A DNA stretch of 64,000 bases from Pseudomonas mendocina. GTDB taxonomy: Bacteria; Pseudomonadota; Gammaproteobacteria; Pseudomonadales; Pseudomonadaceae. Each line of letters starts with the position of its first letter. Within the stretch, counting starts at the first letter, position 1. Below, piece after piece: positions 18,986-29,579 of this stretch. Made by a program: the position numbers and the translations under genes. The notes beneath the pieces are model-generated. The model was not told the DNA's origin and ran no database searches. It saw only the letters and a list, made by a program, of their open reading frames with translations. The stretch is from positions 2,046,001 to 2,110,000 of the forward strand of contig NZ_LR134290.1 in NCBI RefSeq assembly GCF_900636545.1, read 5' to 3'.

Positions 18986-19408
18986 ATGTCCGAGTTTGCC
19001 ATGCTCGCTGCGGCCCTGGCCTTCGTGGCCTTGCTATGCGTGGCACTGGGCATCGTTTGCAATGGCCTGTATCGCAACCAGCAGCGTCTGCTGGCCGAGC
19101 AGGCCAAGCGTGATGCCGCGCGCGATGCGCGGATCAAGGAGCTGAGCAAGCGCCTCGATACCTATCTGACCGGCAGTATCCGCATGGGTGAGGAGCTGCA
19201 TGAGCTGCGCCGCGTGGTAGCACCGCTGCCAGATAAGGTCAGCCAGATCGAGCAGCGCGACCCCAGTAGCCTGTCCTTTACCCAGGCGGCGCGTCTGGTG
19301 GGCATGGGCGCCAGTGTCGAGGATCTGACCCAGTCCTGTGGCCTGAGCAAGGCCGAGGCGGAGCTGATCAGTCGTCTGCACAAACCCAAGGCGGGCCAGG
19401 CGCAATAA
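18986..19408 (+). CDS. DUF2802 membrane protein
   Basis: The 140-residue protein has one N-terminal membrane helix (about residues 5-28), a coiled-coil-like charged segment (residues 35-90), and a C-terminal helix-turn-helix-like part (ARLVGMGASVEDLTQSCGLS) typical of DUF2802 proteins. The family regularly follows cheW in Pseudomonas flagellar clusters. Its role is unknown. It begins 3 bases after the cheW stop, so co-translation is likely. Confidence 0.82.
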   Translation: MSEFAMLAAALAFVALLCVALGIVCNGLYRNQQRLLAEQAKRDAARDARIKELSKRLDTYLTGSIRMGEELHELRRVVAPLPDKVSQIEQRDPSSLSFTQAARLVGMGASVEDLTQSCGLSKAEAELISRLHKPKAGQAQ

Positions 19409-19509
19409 CGCTCTGCGCTTGAGTGCATCGTCGGTGCGTGTTCCTGGCAGGCTGCCTGCCCGAAACCTCTGCTGGCTGTTGGTAACGTGCCCGGTTTAGC
19501 GGCTGGCTT

Positions 19510-19851
19510 TCAGTTCGCCGGTCCCTTGAGCAGGGGCAGTGGCGGAGTCACGTCGCGTTCTGCGTCTGCCTCGAAGCCAGGCGGGGTCTTGCCCTGCAGG
19601 TACCAGGCGAAGGCGATGATTTCGGCGATGCAGCGATACAGCGCTTCGGGAATCGCGTCGCCCAACTCCAGGCGTGCCAACAGACGCACCAGTTCGGCGT
19701 TCTCATAGATCGGCACTTCGTATTCGCGAGCGATGGCGAGGATAGCTTCGGCCAGTTCGTCGTCCCCCTTGGCGCTCAGTACCGGTGCGCTTTGACCATC
19801 GTAGTTGAGGGCAATGGCCTGGCGGGCTTCGGGCTGCGATTTGCGGCTCAT
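19510..19851 (-). CDS. FlhB C-terminal-domain protein (FlhX type)
   Basis: The 113-residue protein matches the cytoplasmic tail of FlhB downstream of the NPTH cleavage site: ALNYDGQSAPVLSAKGDDELA parallels ALKYDPEKGGAPMLLAKGGD of FlhB, and the end IPEALYRCIAEIIAFAWYLQ parallels its last helix. It has no membrane segments and no NPTH motif, so it would be made directly in the post-cleavage form. Such FlhX proteins can partly replace the FlhB tail in some bacteria. Its ATG overlaps the stop of the fliK-like gene by 4 bases. Confidence 0.85.
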   Translation of the reverse strand: MSRKSQPEARQAIALNYDGQSAPVLSAKGDDELAEAILAIAREYEVPIYENAELVRLLARLELGDAIPEALYRCIAEIIAFAWYLQGKTPPGFEADAERDVTPPLPLLKGPAN

Positions 19852-21377
19852 GCGGTTTCATCCACCCAGCGTTGTTCCAACGAGGTTTTCAGTCCCTGCG
19901 GTGGCATGCCCTGGCTGCAGGCCAGCTCTCCGACTTCCAGCCCGGCGGCTTGCAGGCGTTCACGCAGGTGACCCAGTTCGGCATTGATCAGGTGGGTGGT
20001 CTCGGCACGCTCGGCCCACAGTTGGCTGGACAGACTGCCACGCAGCAGTTGGGCGCGTACCTGCAAGGGGCCGAGATGATCGAGTTCGAAGGCTAGCTCC
20101 ACGCGCCAGAGCGTTTCCTTCTGTTCCGTTTTCTCTGGTTTGCCGCTGTCTTCGCGCTGCAATTTGACTTGCAGGGGAATCACTTCGTGCTGATGGCGCA
20201 TGGGCAGCTCTAGCTGCCATGTGGTCAGCAGATTGCCGTTGGCATCCACCTGGGTTTGCGCCAGGCTCGACAGCTGGTGGGTCTGCAGTCGTGAAACGGC
20301 TGCTGCAGCGAGTTTCAGCAGGGTTTCCAGGTCGGCCTCGCCATCCATGTTCTGCAGCAGGCGTGAGGGCAGGGGAAAGGTCAGCGCCTGCTGACGAGAC
20401 GTGCCGGCCGCGTTGACGCCGAGCAGTTGTCGGGCGAGGTTGGGCAGATTCTGGTTGAGCGCATTCTGCAGGCCAGCGAGGGTAGCGCTGCCACCAGGCA
20501 GCTGCGGCACCAATTGAGCGATCAGTCTCAGCAGATTGGCTTTCAGGTCGTGTGGCAAGGCGCTGGTCTGGCCCTGCAGCAGCTTGGCCTCGAGCAGTAC
20601 GCCGCTGCTTTCCAGTGCCTGTGCCAGGCCCTTGGCAGTGCTGAGCTGGGTGCTGTCGGGCAGTGCACCGAGCAGTTTGTCGATGCTGCCCCGTAGCGCC
20701 TCATCGCCGCCACTCAGGTTCTGCAGGCCCTTGAACAAACCTTCCAGCGAAGCCTGGCGGTTCTGCTGTGCGGCAAGCTGCTGACCCAACACCAGTTGAT
20801 CGAGGCGGCCACTGAGCGGCAGGAAAGCGAGGCTCTGGCTGCCTTGAACCTGAGCGCTGAGCAGGCTGCCGAGCGGCAAGGCGAGCGGGCTGTCGAGCGC
20901 CATCTGCTTGCCGGCTAGCGGAGTGTTGAGCAGATTCACCACCAGGCGATAGATCGTCTGCGCGCCTTGCGGCGGCAAAACGTCGCGGCTGACGACTTTG
21001 CCCTGGACCAGGGTTCCGGGCGGCAGCTGCTGCAGATCGAGGCTGGTCAGCGGCTTGTCACCGCCAGCCTGCAGGGCCAGCGCCAGACGGGTGTCGGACA
21101 GTGCTGTGACCACCAGCGCGCTGCCTTGAGCCAGCGGCCTAGGGCTTTCGGCTTGCAGGGTCGCCTGCTTGCCGCCTTCGAGCGTCAGTTTCAGCAGCAG
21201 CTGGAAGCTCTGCGCCTGCTCGCGAACCGCGACCACTTCGGCCTTGGCGCTTTCGCCGGCTGCCAGCATGCCTTCCAACGGCTGCAGCAGACGCACAGCC
21301 ATATCGGCAGCGGTCGCAGTACTGCGAATCACCGGTGCGGAAGGCGGAAGCGGACGTGGGCTGCTGATTTCGCTCAT
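19848..21377 (-). CDS. FliK-like flagellar hook-length control protein
   Basis: The 509-residue protein is Leu/Gln/Ala-rich, lacks membrane segments, and ends with a FliK-type C-terminal domain (about residues 370-495: PMRHQHEVIPLQVKLQRE, then VRAQLLRGSLSSQLWAERA and LRERLQAAGLEVGELACSQG). FliK proteins measure hook length and trigger the FlhB specificity switch. The canonical fliK normally lies further upstream in Pseudomonas, so this would be a second copy, translationally coupled to the FlhB-tail gene. Confidence 0.78.
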   Translation of the reverse strand: MSEISSPRPLPPSAPVIRSTATAADMAVRLLQPLEGMLAAGESAKAEVVAVREQAQSFQLLLKLTLEGGKQATLQAESPRPLAQGSALVVTALSDTRLALALQAGGDKPLTSLDLQQLPPGTLVQGKVVSRDVLPPQGAQTIYRLVVNLLNTPLAGKQMALDSPLALPLGSLLSAQVQGSQSLAFLPLSGRLDQLVLGQQLAAQQNRQASLEGLFKGLQNLSGGDEALRGSIDKLLGALPDSTQLSTAKGLAQALESSGVLLEAKLLQGQTSALPHDLKANLLRLIAQLVPQLPGGSATLAGLQNALNQNLPNLARQLLGVNAAGTSRQQALTFPLPSRLLQNMDGEADLETLLKLAAAAVSRLQTHQLSSLAQTQVDANGNLLTTWQLELPMRHQHEVIPLQVKLQREDSGKPEKTEQKETLWRVELAFELDHLGPLQVRAQLLRGSLSSQLWAERAETTHLINAELGHLRERLQAAGLEVGELACSQGMPPQGLKTSLEQRWVDETA

Positions 21378-21502
21378 GGGCTTTACTGAGGCTCCGTCCT
21401 TTGCTGGTGCTGCGCCGGTTTCAACTGTTGGTGCGTTTGAGACACCCTACGCGATTAACACCCTGTCGAAAATGCTGACTGCGGGGACAGTGGTGCGCCA
21501 TG

Positions 21503-21508
21503 TATAAT
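21503..21508 (+). promoter_or_regulatory. Candidate -10 element for the ccm operon
   Basis: TATAAT lies 83 bases before ccmA in the 213-base gap between the divergent fliK-like and ccmA genes. No convincing -35 hexamer is at the usual distance, so only the -10 box is supported. Confidence 0.4.
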
Positions 21509-21590
21509 GCCGGCCCGCTGCGCACCACACTTCCGGCACGCGTCAGTATAGCGGCCGGAGCACCGTCGACTTTAACCCAGCCAGGTATCG

Positions 21591-22235
21591 ATGACCCGTC
21601 CCGTTCCTCTTCTCGAAGCCGTGGCGCTCAGCTGTGAGCGGGACTGGCGCATGCTCTTCGAGCAGTTGCATTTCGCCCTGCAACCAGGCGACATGCTGCA
21701 GATCAGCGGCCCCAATGGCAGCGGCAAGACCAGCCTGCTGCGTCTGATCGCCGGTCTGCGTCAACCGACCTCCGGCGACATTCTCCTACAGGGCCAGGCT
21801 CTGGCCGAGCAGCGCAGTGAGCTGGCGCGCAACCTCCTGTGGATTGGCCATGCCGCCGGTATCAAGGGGCTGTTGAGTGCCGAGGAGAACCTGGCGTGGC
21901 TCTGCGCCCTACATCGTCCGGCGAGCCGCGAGGCGATCTGGCAGGCGCTGGAGGCGGTCGGCTTGCGCGGTTTCGAGGACGTTCCCTGTCACACCCTGTC
22001 GGCTGGCCAGCAGCGCCGTGTGGCCTTGGCGCGCCTGTATCTGGAGGACACGCCACCGTTATGGGTGCTCGATGAGCCGTTCACCGCGCTGGACAAGAGC
22101 GGCGTGGCGCAACTCGAGGCGCACCTGGCTGCTCACTGCGAGGGTGGCGGTGTAGTGGTGCTGACCACCCACCATAGCCTGCAACGCACGCCGGCCACCT
22201 ATCGCGACCTGGACCTGGGGCAGTACGCAGCATGA
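21591..22235 (+). CDS. ccmA: Heme exporter ATP-binding protein CcmA
   Basis: CcmA is the ATPase that drives release of holo-CcmE from the CcmBCD complex in System I cytochrome c maturation. The 214-residue ABC protein shows Walker [14 protein letters not shown] (about residues 40-52), the signature [14 protein letters not shown], Walker [14 protein letters not shown] and the switch His in TTHHS. It opens the operon and overlaps ccmB by 4 bases. Confidence 0.97.
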   Translation: MTRPVPLLEAVALSCERDWRMLFEQLHFALQPGDMLQISGPNGSGKTSLLRLIAGLRQPTSGDILLQGQALAEQRSELARNLLWIGHAAGIKGLLSAEENLAWLCALHRPASREAIWQALEAVGLRGFEDVPCHTLSAGQQRRVALARLYLEDTPPLWVLDEPFTALDKSGVAQLEAHLAAHCEGGGVVVLTTHHSLQRTPATYRDLDLGQYAA

Positions 22236-22903
22236 GCAACGTCTTCACACAGCTGCTTTCGCGCGAAATGCGTTTGCTCGCTCGGCGTCCGTCCGACCTG
22301 GCCAACCCCCTGGTGTTCTTCGCCATCGTCATCGCGTTGTTCCCGCTGGCGGTAGGCCCGGAAACCCAATTGTTGCAAACCCTTTCCCCTGGCCTGGTGT
22401 GGGTCGCCGCGCTTTTGGCCGTGTTGCTCTCGCTGGACGGGCTTTTCCGCAGTGATTTCGAGGACGGCTCACTCGAACAGTGGGTCCTTTCGTCGCACCC
22501 CCTGCCTCTTCTGGTGTTGGCCAAGGTGCTGGCACACTGGCTGTTCAGCGGTCTGGCGCTGGTTTTGCTGGCACCTGTGCTGGCACTCATGCTCGGTCTG
22601 CCCGGGCGTTGCCTGCCGGTACTGCTGATTTCGCTGTTGCTCGGCACCCCGGTGCTGAGCCTGCTCGGCGCGGTGGGCGCGGCGCTCACCGTCGGTCTCA
22701 AGCGTGGCGGCTTGCTGCTCGCGCTGCTGATCCTGCCGCTGTACATCCCGGTGCTGATTCTCGGCAGCGGGGCGTTGCAGGCGGCCCTGCAAGGATTGCC
22801 GGCTACTGGTCACCTGTTGTGGCTGGCGAGCCTCACCGCCCTGGCGGTGACCCTGACACCTTTTGCGATTGCCGCTGGCCTGACCATCAGTGTCGGCGAA
22901 TAA
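22232..22903 (+). CDS. ccmB: Heme exporter membrane protein CcmB
   Basis: CcmB is the membrane partner of CcmA. The 223-residue product has six predicted membrane helices and the family start [23 protein letters not shown]. It overlaps ccmA by 4 bases; 59 bases separate it from ccmC, the only real gap in the operon. Confidence 0.96.
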   Translation: MSNVFTQLLSREMRLLARRPSDLANPLVFFAIVIALFPLAVGPETQLLQTLSPGLVWVAALLAVLLSLDGLFRSDFEDGSLEQWVLSSHPLPLLVLAKVLAHWLFSGLALVLLAPVLALMLGLPGRCLPVLLISLLLGTPVLSLLGAVGAALTVGLKRGGLLLALLILPLYIPVLILGSGALQAALQGLPATGHLLWLASLTALAVTLTPFAIAAGLTISVGE

Positions 22904-22962
22904 GAACGAACCGTGATACCTGACCGACAGCAGTCGAGCCAGGCCTGAATGATGAGTCGAGC

Positions 22963-23718
22963 ATGAACTGGACGTGGTTTCACAAATGGGGTTCGCCCAA
23001 GTGGTTCTATGAGATGAGTGGCCGCTGGCTGCCCTGGCTCAGCATCGCTGCCGTGTTGCTGACCGTCGCTGGCCTGGTCTGGGGCCTGGCCTTCGCGCCG
23101 CCGGACTACCAGCAGGGCAACAGCTTTCGCATCATCTACATTCATGTTCCTGCCGCTTTCCTGGCTCAATCCATCTACGTGACGCTGGCCGTCGCCGGCC
23201 TGGTCGGCCTGGTGTGGAAAATGAAGCTGGCCGACGTCGCCTTGCAGCAGGCAGCGCCCATCGGTGCCTGGATGACGGCCATCGCGCTGCTTACCGGAGC
23301 CATCTGGGGCAAGCCGACCTGGGGCACCTACTGGGTCTGGGACGCACGCCTGACTTCGATGCTGATCCTGCTGTTTCTCTACTTCGGCGTCATCGCCCTG
23401 GGCAATGCCATCAGCAATCGCGACAGCGCCGCAAAGGCCTGCGCCGTGTTGGCCATCGTCGGTGTGATCAACATCCCGATCATCAAGTACTCGGTGGAGT
23501 GGTGGAACTCGCTGCACCAGACTGCCACCTTCAAGGTCACCGAAAAACCCGCGATGCCGGTGGAAATGTGGCTGCCGCTGCTGCTGGCGGTGCTGGGTTT
23601 CTACTGCTTCTTCGGCGCCGTGCTGCTCTATCGCATGCGCCTGGAAGTACTCAAGCGCGAAGCGCGCAGCAGCTGGGTGAAGACCGAAGTGCAGAACCTG
23701 GTGGAGGGCAAGGCATGA
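22963..23718 (+). CDS. ccmC: Heme handling protein CcmC
   Basis: CcmC loads heme onto CcmE. The 251-residue protein has six membrane helices and the periplasmic WWD domain, seen as [20 protein letters not shown] at about residues 116-135, flanked by conserved His residues (IHVPAAF near 61 and a second His near 185). The stop overlaps ccmD by 4 bases. Confidence 0.97.
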   Translation: MNWTWFHKWGSPKWFYEMSGRWLPWLSIAAVLLTVAGLVWGLAFAPPDYQQGNSFRIIYIHVPAAFLAQSIYVTLAVAGLVGLVWKMKLADVALQQAAPIGAWMTAIALLTGAIWGKPTWGTYWVWDARLTSMLILLFLYFGVIALGNAISNRDSAAKACAVLAIVGVINIPIIKYSVEWWNSLHQTATFKVTEKPAMPVEMWLPLLLAVLGFYCFFGAVLLYRMRLEVLKREARSSWVKTEVQNLVEGKA

Positions 23719-23891
23719 GCTTCTCGTCCTTTTCCGAATTCCTCGCCATGGGCACCCATGGCGCCTATGTCTGGAGCGCTTACGGTATCAGCCTGGCGAT
23801 CCTGGCGTTGAATGTGGTGCTGCCGATTCTGGCTCGCCGCCGTTACCTGCAAGACGAGGCGCGTCGTTTGCGCCGGGAGAAGTCGAAGTGA
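23715..23891 (+). CDS. ccmD: Heme exporter accessory protein CcmD
   Basis: This 58-residue protein starts [20 protein letters not shown], has one membrane helix and a positively charged tail ([18 protein letters not shown]), the full CcmD pattern. CcmD stabilises the CcmABC-CcmE complex. It overlaps ccmC and ccmE by 4 bases on each side. Being short, it is easily missed. Confidence 0.95.
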   Translation: MSFSSFSEFLAMGTHGAYVWSAYGISLAILALNVVLPILARRRYLQDEARRLRREKSK

Positions 23892-24376
23892 ATCCGGTTC
23901 GCAAGAAACGCCTGTATATCGTTCTGGCCATCCTCTGTGGTGTCAGCATCGCTGTTGCGCTGGCGCTGACCGCGCTGCAGGAGAACATCAACCTGTTCTA
24001 CACCCCGAGCCAGATCGCCAATGGCGAGGCGCCGGTCGATACCCGCATTCGTGCCGGCGGCCTGGTAGAAGAGGGTTCTGTGAAGCGCTCGGCCGATTCG
24101 CTGGAGGTGGACTTCGTCGTCACCGACGGCGCCCACGGCGTGACCATCCGCTACAGCGGCATCCTCCCGGACCTGTTCCGTGAAGGGCAGGGCATCGTTG
24201 CCCTGGGCCGCGTCAATGAAGAGGGCGTGCTGGTGGCCGACGAGGTGCTGGCCAAGCACGACGAGAACTACATGCCGCCTGAAGTCATGCAGGCGCTGGA
24301 AAAGAGCGGGATGATGCAAAAGCACGATGAGGCCAAAGCCGCCAAGCAAGGCTACCAACAGGAGAGCGCGCAATGA
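23888..24376 (+). CDS. ccmE: Heme chaperone CcmE
   Basis: CcmE binds heme covalently in the periplasm and passes it to the CcmFHI ligase. The 162-residue protein has an N-terminal membrane anchor (residues 10-30) and an OB-fold domain. The heme-binding histidine is His124 in [12 protein letters not shown]. Translation starts at a GTG that overlaps the ccmD stop. Confidence 0.97.
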   Translation: MNPVRKKRLYIVLAILCGVSIAVALALTALQENINLFYTPSQIANGEAPVDTRIRAGGLVEEGSVKRSADSLEVDFVVTDGAHGVTIRYSGILPDLFREGQGIVALGRVNEEGVLVADEVLAKHDENYMPPEVMQALEKSGMMQKHDEAKAAKQGYQQESAQ

Positions 24377-26346
24377 TTCCCGAGCTCGGCCATCTGGCGA
24401 TGATTCTGGCGCTGTGCCTGTGCCTGGTACAGGCGACATTGCCGCTGATCGGTGCCTGGCGCGGTGACCACCAGTGGATGAGCCTGGCGCAGCCGGCCGC
24501 CTGGGGTCAGTTCGCCTTCCTGTTGTTCTCCTTCCTGTGCCTGACCTATGCCTTCATGGTCGACGACTTCTCCGTCGCCTACGTGGCCAACAACTCCAAC
24601 AGCGCGCTGCCCTGGTACTACAAGTTCAGCGCGGTATGGGGCGCGCACGAAGGCTCTCTGCTGCTGTGGGCTTTGATCCTGGCCGGCTGGACTTTCGCCG
24701 TGGCGATCTTCTCGCGCCACCTCCCGGAAGAGATGCTCGCCCGCGTGCTGGCGGTGATGGGCATGATCAGCGTCGGCTTCCTGCTGTTTTTGATCGTCAC
24801 TTCCAACCCCTTCGAGCGTCTGCTGCCGAACTCGCCCGTCGACGGCCGCGACCTCAACCCGCTGCTGCAGGACTTCGGCCTGATCGTGCATCCGCCGATG
24901 CTGTACATGGGCTATGTCGGCTTCTCGGTGGCCTTCGCCTTCGCCATTGCCGCGCTGCTCGGCGGCAAGCTGGACGCCGCCTGGGCGCGCTGGTCGCGTC
25001 CATGGACCATCGTTGCCTGGGCCTTCCTCGGCATCGGTATCGCCCTCGGTTCCTGGTGGGCATACTACGAACTGGGCTGGGGCGGCTGGTGGTTCTGGGA
25101 CCCGGTGGAAAATGCCTCGTTCATGCCCTGGCTGGTGGGCACGGCGCTGATCCACTCATTGGCCGTGACGGAAAAACGCGGTGTGTTCAAGAGCTGGACG
25201 GTGCTGCTGGCCATCGCCGCGTTCTCCCTCAGCCTCTTGGGGACATTCCTGGTGCGTTCCGGCGTGCTGACCTCGGTGCATGCCTTTGCCACCGATCCGG
25301 AGCGCGGCGTGTTCATCCTCGCCTTCCTGCTGGTGGTGGTCGGCGGTTCGCTGACGCTGTTCGCCGTGCGCGCACCGGTGGTCAGGAGCCAAGTCGGCTT
25401 TGGCCTGTGGTCGCGTGAAACCCTGCTGCTGGTCAATAACATCGTACTGGTGGTGTCGGCTGCGATGATCCTGCTCGGCACCCTCTACCCGCTGGTGCTC
25501 GATGCCCTGACCGGCGCCAAGCTGTCGGTCGGCCCTCCTTACTTCAATGCGCTGTTCCTGCCGCTGATGGCGCTGCTGATGGCGGTGATCAGCGTCGGCG
25601 TGCTGGTGCGCTGGAAGGATACGCCGCTGAAGTGGCTGGGCAGCATGCTGACGCCGGTGCTGGTCGCCAGCGTGGTGCTGGCGGTAGCCGCGACCTACTT
25701 GCATGGTGATTTCCATTGGGCTGTATTGGCCGTTTGCCTGCTGGCCTTCTGGGTGGTGCTTGGCGGTGTGCGCGACATTCTCGACAAGACACGACACAAG
25801 GGGCTGATCAAGGGCCTGCCGAGCCTGACTCGCAGCTACTGGGGCATGCAGATGGCGCACCTGGGGTTCGCCGTATGCGCCCTGGGCGTGGTCCTGACCA
25901 GCTTGGGCAGCTATGAGCGCGACCTGCGCATGGCACCGGGCGAGTCGGTGGAGCTGGCAGGCTATCGCTTCCAGTTCGACGGCGCCGTGCATCACGAAGG
26001 CCCCAACTTTATCTCCGACAAGGGCACGGTGCGTGTCTTCGATGGTGAGCGGCAGATCAAGGTGCTGCATCCGGAGAAGCGCCTGTATACCGTGCAGCAG
26101 TCGACCATGACCGAGGCGGGCATCGACGCCGGTTTCACTCGCGATCTGTTCGTTGCCCTGGGCGAGCCGCTGGAGCAGGGCGCCTGGGCCGTGCGTATTC
26201 ACATCAAGCCCTTCGTGCGCTGGATCTGGCTCGGCGGTCTGCTGATGGCCTTCGGTGGCTTCCTTGCCGCGGCCGACAAGCGCTACCGGATCAAGGTCCG
26301 CACCCGCGTGCGCGACGCCCTGGGCTTGCAGGAGGCCAGCGCATGA
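24373..26346 (+). CDS. ccmF: Cytochrome c heme lyase subunit CcmF
   Basis: CcmF is the large integral-membrane subunit of the heme ligase that attaches heme to apocytochrome c. The 657-residue protein has about 15 membrane helices and the WWD motif [20 protein letters not shown] at about residues 235-254, plus conserved His residues such as [13 protein letters not shown] near 175. It overlaps both neighbours by 4 bases. Confidence 0.97.
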   Translation: MIPELGHLAMILALCLCLVQATLPLIGAWRGDHQWMSLAQPAAWGQFAFLLFSFLCLTYAFMVDDFSVAYVANNSNSALPWYYKFSAVWGAHEGSLLLWALILAGWTFAVAIFSRHLPEEMLARVLAVMGMISVGFLLFLIVTSNPFERLLPNSPVDGRDLNPLLQDFGLIVHPPMLYMGYVGFSVAFAFAIAALLGGKLDAAWARWSRPWTIVAWAFLGIGIALGSWWAYYELGWGGWWFWDPVENASFMPWLVGTALIHSLAVTEKRGVFKSWTVLLAIAAFSLSLLGTFLVRSGVLTSVHAFATDPERGVFILAFLLVVVGGSLTLFAVRAPVVRSQVGFGLWSRETLLLVNNIVLVVSAAMILLGTLYPLVLDALTGAKLSVGPPYFNALFLPLMALLMAVISVGVLVRWKDTPLKWLGSMLTPVLVASVVLAVAATYLHGDFHWAVLAVCLLAFWVVLGGVRDILDKTRHKGLIKGLPSLTRSYWGMQMAHLGFAVCALGVVLTSLGSYERDLRMAPGESVELAGYRFQFDGAVHHEGPNFISDKGTVRVFDGERQIKVLHPEKRLYTVQQSTMTEAGIDAGFTRDLFVALGEPLEQGAWAVRIHIKPFVRWIWLGGLLMAFGGFLAAADKRYRIKVRTRVRDALGLQEASA

Positions 26347-26882
26347 GACGTCTTCTCCTGCTGTTGCCGCTGCTGGCATTCCTGGCGATTGCCGTATTTC
26401 TCTACCGTGGCTTGTTCCTCGACCCCTCCGAGCTGCCCTCGGCGCTGATTGGCAAGCCGTTCCCGGCTTTCAGCCTGCCGGCGCTGGACAACCCCGAGCG
26501 CACCCTGGGCGTTGACGATCTCAAGGGCAAGCCCGCGCTGGTCAACGTCTGGGCCACCTGGTGCCCGGCCTGCCGCCACGAGCACCCGGTGTTGAACAAG
26601 CTGGCCGAGGCAGGTGTGGTGATCCACGGCATCAACTACAAGGATCAGCGCGAGCCGGCGCAGAAGTGGCTGCGTGACCTGCACAATCCCTATCAGCTCA
26701 ATATCGAAGATGCCAAGGGCAGCCTGGGCCTGGACCTGGGAGTGTATGGTGCACCGGAGACCTTCTTCATCGACGCCAAGGGCATCATTCGCCACAAGTA
26801 CGTCGGTGCCATCGACGAGCGCATCTGGCGCGAAAAACTGGCGCCGATCTATCAGGAACTGGTCGACGAGGCCCAGCCATGA
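26343..26882 (+). CDS. ccmG: Periplasmic thioredoxin CcmG (DsbE)
   Basis: CcmG keeps the CxxCH cysteines of apocytochrome c reduced. The 179-residue protein has a membrane anchor (residues 3-22) and a thioredoxin domain with active site WATWCPACRHEHP at about residues 69-81, the cis-Pro region YGAPETFFID and the family insertion ALDNPERTLG. The CPAC active site differs slightly from the commoner CPTC or CEPC. Confidence 0.95.
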   Translation: MRRLLLLLPLLAFLAIAVFLYRGLFLDPSELPSALIGKPFPAFSLPALDNPERTLGVDDLKGKPALVNVWATWCPACRHEHPVLNKLAEAGVVIHGINYKDQREPAQKWLRDLHNPYQLNIEDAKGSLGLDLGVYGAPETFFIDAKGIIRHKYVGAIDERIWREKLAPIYQELVDEAQP

Positions 26883-27367
26883 AGCGTTTGCTGATGTCCG
26901 CCGGTCTGGCGTTGGGCCTGTTGGCCAGCGCGCATGCCGCCATCGATACCTTCGAATTCGCCAACGAGGCCGAGCGTCAGCGCTATCGCAACCTGATCGA
27001 AGAGCTGCGCTGCCCGAAATGCCAGAACCAGAACATCGCCGACTCCGATGCGCCGATCGCCATGGACCTGCGTGGCGAAATCTATCGCATGCTCGAAGAG
27101 GGCAAGAGCAACGAGGAGATCATCGACTTTCTGGTTTCTCGTTATGGCGACTTCGTGCTCTACAAGCCACCGCTGACCAGCCGCACGCTGCTGCTCTGGT
27201 ACGGCCCTGCCGGCCTGCTGCTGATTGGCTTCGGCGTGCTTGGGGTGATCGTCTTGCGCCGCCGTGGCCAGCAGAAGGATCGCTCCGCCGCTGGCCTCTC
27301 CCTTGATGAGCAGGCGCGCCTCGACGCGCTGCTCGCCCAAGCCTCTCAGGACAAGAAAGACCAATGA
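26879..27367 (+). CDS. ccmH: Cytochrome c maturation protein CcmH (CcmL)
   Basis: The 162-residue protein has a signal peptide cut after SAHA (about residue 20), a thiol-active motif [17 protein letters not shown] at about residues 43-59, and a C-terminal membrane helix near 105-125. It is the short CcmH/CcmL type, with the CcmI part in a separate gene. It overlaps ccmG and ccmI by 4 bases. Confidence 0.95.
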   Translation: MKRLLMSAGLALGLLASAHAAIDTFEFANEAERQRYRNLIEELRCPKCQNQNIADSDAPIAMDLRGEIYRMLEEGKSNEEIIDFLVSRYGDFVLYKPPLTSRTLLLWYGPAGLLLIGFGVLGVIVLRRRGQQKDRSAAGLSLDEQARLDALLAQASQDKKDQ

Positions 27368-28575
27368 TCGATTTCTGGTTGCCCGCCGGGCTGCTTTTGC
27401 TGACTGCCCTGGCGTTTCTGCTGATTCCGGTACTGCGCATTCGCAAGCTGCAGGCCGAAGAAGACCGTACCGCACTCAACGTCACCCTCTATCAGGAACG
27501 CCTGCAGGAGCTGGAAGCCCAGCGCCAGGCCGGTGTGCTCGATGATGCGCAGATGCAGGCCGGTCGTGCCGAAGCGGCGCGCGAGCTGCTCGACGATACC
27601 GAAGGCGTGCAGCGCCGCAGCGGTGTGCTCGGCGGCAAGATCCCGCTGGTCTCGGCGTTGCTGGTGCCGGTGCTCGGCGTGGCCCTGTACCTGCACTGGG
27701 GCGCGCTCGATCAGGTGGAGCAGACACGTCAGCTGGCGGCCATGCAGCCGCAGAGCATCGAGGAAATGACCGCGCGCCTGGAGCAGACCGTCAAGCAGCA
27801 GCCGGACTCCGCCGAAGGCTGGTACTTCCTTGGCCGTACCTATATGGCGCAGGAGCGTGCCGGCGACGCCGCCAAGGCCTTCGAGCGCGCCGTGGAGATC
27901 GCCGGGCGCGCCCCGGAACTGCTCGGTCAATGGGCGCAGGCGCTGTATTTCGCCGAAGGCAAACAGTGGAACGAGCAGTTGCAGGGGCTCACCGACGAGG
28001 CGTTGAAGACCGATCCGGAAGAGGTCACCAGCTTGGGCCTGCTGGGTATCGCCGCCTATGAAAGTCAGCGCTATGCTGATGCAGTGCGCTACTGGGAGCG
28101 TCTGGTCGCCGTGCTGCCGGAGCAGGACCCGTCCCGCGCGGCCATCGCCGGCGGCATCGAGCGCGCCCGGCAGCAGATGGGCGAGGGCGAGCAGAGCAGT
28201 GCTGCCGCCGAGCCGAGCGCCAAGGTGCATGCCCTCGAAGTCAGCGTGTCGTTGTCGCCCGAGGTGCAGCAGAACGTTCAGCCGGACGATGCCGTGTTCG
28301 TCTTCGCCCGCGCACTCAGCGGCCCGCCGATGCCCCTGGCGGCCAAGCGCCTGAAGGTCTCCGACCTACCGGTGCAGATCAGTCTCTCGGATGTGGATGC
28401 GATGATGCCGGAACTGAAAATTTCGCAATTCGACCAGGTGCAATTGGTGGCGCGGGTCTCCCGCGCTGGCAATGCTACCCAGGGTGAGTGGACGGGCCAG
28501 ACCGGCCCGGTGGCCAATACCGCCCGCGGCGTACAGACGCTGTTGATCGACCGCCGCGACGGGCAGGCACAGTGA
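27364..28575 (+). CDS. ccmI: Apocytochrome c chaperone CcmI
   Basis: CcmI holds the C-terminus of apocytochrome c for heme ligation. The 403-residue protein has two N-terminal membrane helices (about residues 5-24 and 95-115) separated by a cytoplasmic loop, a TPR region around residues 130-265 ([25 protein letters not shown]), and a C-terminal periplasmic domain with [14 protein letters not shown]. It overlaps both neighbouring genes by 4 bases. Confidence 0.93.
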   Translation: MIDFWLPAGLLLLTALAFLLIPVLRIRKLQAEEDRTALNVTLYQERLQELEAQRQAGVLDDAQMQAGRAEAARELLDDTEGVQRRSGVLGGKIPLVSALLVPVLGVALYLHWGALDQVEQTRQLAAMQPQSIEEMTARLEQTVKQQPDSAEGWYFLGRTYMAQERAGDAAKAFERAVEIAGRAPELLGQWAQALYFAEGKQWNEQLQGLTDEALKTDPEEVTSLGLLGIAAYESQRYADAVRYWERLVAVLPEQDPSRAAIAGGIERARQQMGEGEQSSAAAEPSAKVHALEVSVSLSPEVQQNVQPDDAVFVFARALSGPPMPLAAKRLKVSDLPVQISLSDVDAMMPELKISQFDQVQLVARVSRAGNATQGEWTGQTGPVANTARGVQTLLIDRRDGQAQ

Positions 28576-28898
28576 GGCGCCTGGCGTTGGTTTGCGCACT
28601 CGGACTTGGTCTGAGTGGCTGTGTACTGCAGCAGCCGAGTGCGCCAGGCGGCGATCTTCCGCCGGTGCAGCAGCCATCGCACCCGCGCTACGCACCGCCG
28701 CCTGGCGTGAAAAGCCATTGGAACCCGGCGTTGGGCGTCTATGTGGTCGAAGGTACGAGGGATCTCTATTACCGTGAGCGCATCTTCTACCGTTGGGACG
28801 GTGGCTGGAGCTGGTCGCCACAAGCCGGAGGCCCATGGAAGGATACCGACAGCTCGGGCATCCCACCGGGGTTGTACCGGCACTATCAATCTCGGTGA
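28572..28898 (+). CDS. Small lipoprotein of unknown function
   Basis: The GTG at 28572 gives a 108-residue product starting [21 protein letters not shown], a lipoprotein signal with lipobox LSGC and acylated Cys at residue 17. The mature part is Pro-rich and then aromatic ([16 protein letters not shown]). The GTG overlaps the ccmI stop by 4 bases, the same coupling as the rest of the operon, so it is probably co-translated. A longer reading from 28488 is rejected because it would bury the signal peptide. No family is recognised. Confidence 0.75.
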   Translation: MRRLALVCALGLGLSGCVLQQPSAPGGDLPPVQQPSHPRYAPPPGVKSHWNPALGVYVVEGTRDLYYRERIFYRWDGGWSWSPQAGGPWKDTDSSGIPPGLYRHYQSR

Positions 28899-28917
28899 GG
28901 CATCTGCCTTGTCCTTC

Positions 28918-28942
28918 AACGGCGCCTTGGGCGCCGTTTTCC
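28918..28942 (+). terminator. Intrinsic terminator after the ccm operon
   Basis: AACGGCGCC and GGCGCCGTT form perfect 9-base arms around a TTG loop, followed by TTCC. It ends the ccm-lipoprotein unit 20 bases after its stop. The same arm sequence occurs at 30247-30268. Confidence 0.8.
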
Positions 28943-29075
28943 ATTAATCCGTCAGCCTCTTCGGGATGCATCTCGGTTCACATGGCCGCATACTCCCTTG
29001 CCGCAATGATTGACTGCGCACTTCAGCATCTTGAAAGAGCAAGAACACTTCACCTGTATAACTAAGGGACAAGAC

Positions 29076-29579
29076 ATGAGTGATGGAGCACTTTTAACGG
29101 CTTTGGCACAAGCCATTCCGGGGTTCTCGAAGGAATCCATAACGGTGCCAGGAGTTGATGAACGGCAAGGCGATTACAAGCACATCTATTGGCTGGACGC
29201 GTTGTTGGGTGAACGTTATCTCTGTTATGTCGAATGGAAGGAATTTGATCCCTGGGGCGTTGATGGATTGAATGCCTTAGTGCCGGTTCAGCAGGCCGGC
29301 ATTACCCTGTCCACCGACAGTCTTTATGACGAGCAGGGTTTTCCGGTTCAGGCAATCAGTCGTGAAGAGTTTATGTACGATGCCGGTGGCTTTTACCTAC
29401 CGGTGTTACAGCAGCAATTGCAACAGGCCGGGTTGCAACTGCTGGAAGTCGGCATGCTGCAGCGTGATGGCAATGTCTATCTGCATGAAAACCCGCGTTT
29501 CATTTGTGTCACCACTGGCCAGCCTGAAATCGAGCAACTGAACCTGCAATTACAACAGCGAGGGTTGGTACTGTGCTGA
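29076..29579 (+). CDS. Unknown acidic cytoplasmic protein (AT-rich island, gene 1)
   Basis: The 167-residue protein starting MSDGALLTALAQAIPG is soluble and acidic, with no signal or membrane segment. Features include GDYKHIYWLDALLGERYLCY and a C-terminal half rich in Gln and Leu. A TAAGGGAC element supports the ATG at 29076; a start 66 bases upstream is open but unsupported. Base composition is visibly more AT-rich than all neighbours. Its stop overlaps the next gene by 7 bases, so the two form one unit. I do not recognise a family; a cytoplasmic partner or immunity-like role for gene 2 is only a guess. Confidence 0.75.
   Translation: MSDGALLTALAQAIPGFSKESITVPGVDERQGDYKHIYWLDALLGERYLCYVEWKEFDPWGVDGLNALVPVQQAGITLSTDSLYDEQGFPVQAISREEFMYDAGGFYLPVLQQQLQQAGLQLLEVGMLQRDGNVYLHENPRFICVTTGQPEIEQLNLQLQQRGLVLC

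Noticed and set aside
28488..28571. Longer start for the small lipoprotein
   Set aside because: It would place 28 charged residues before the lipoprotein signal, which must be N-terminal.
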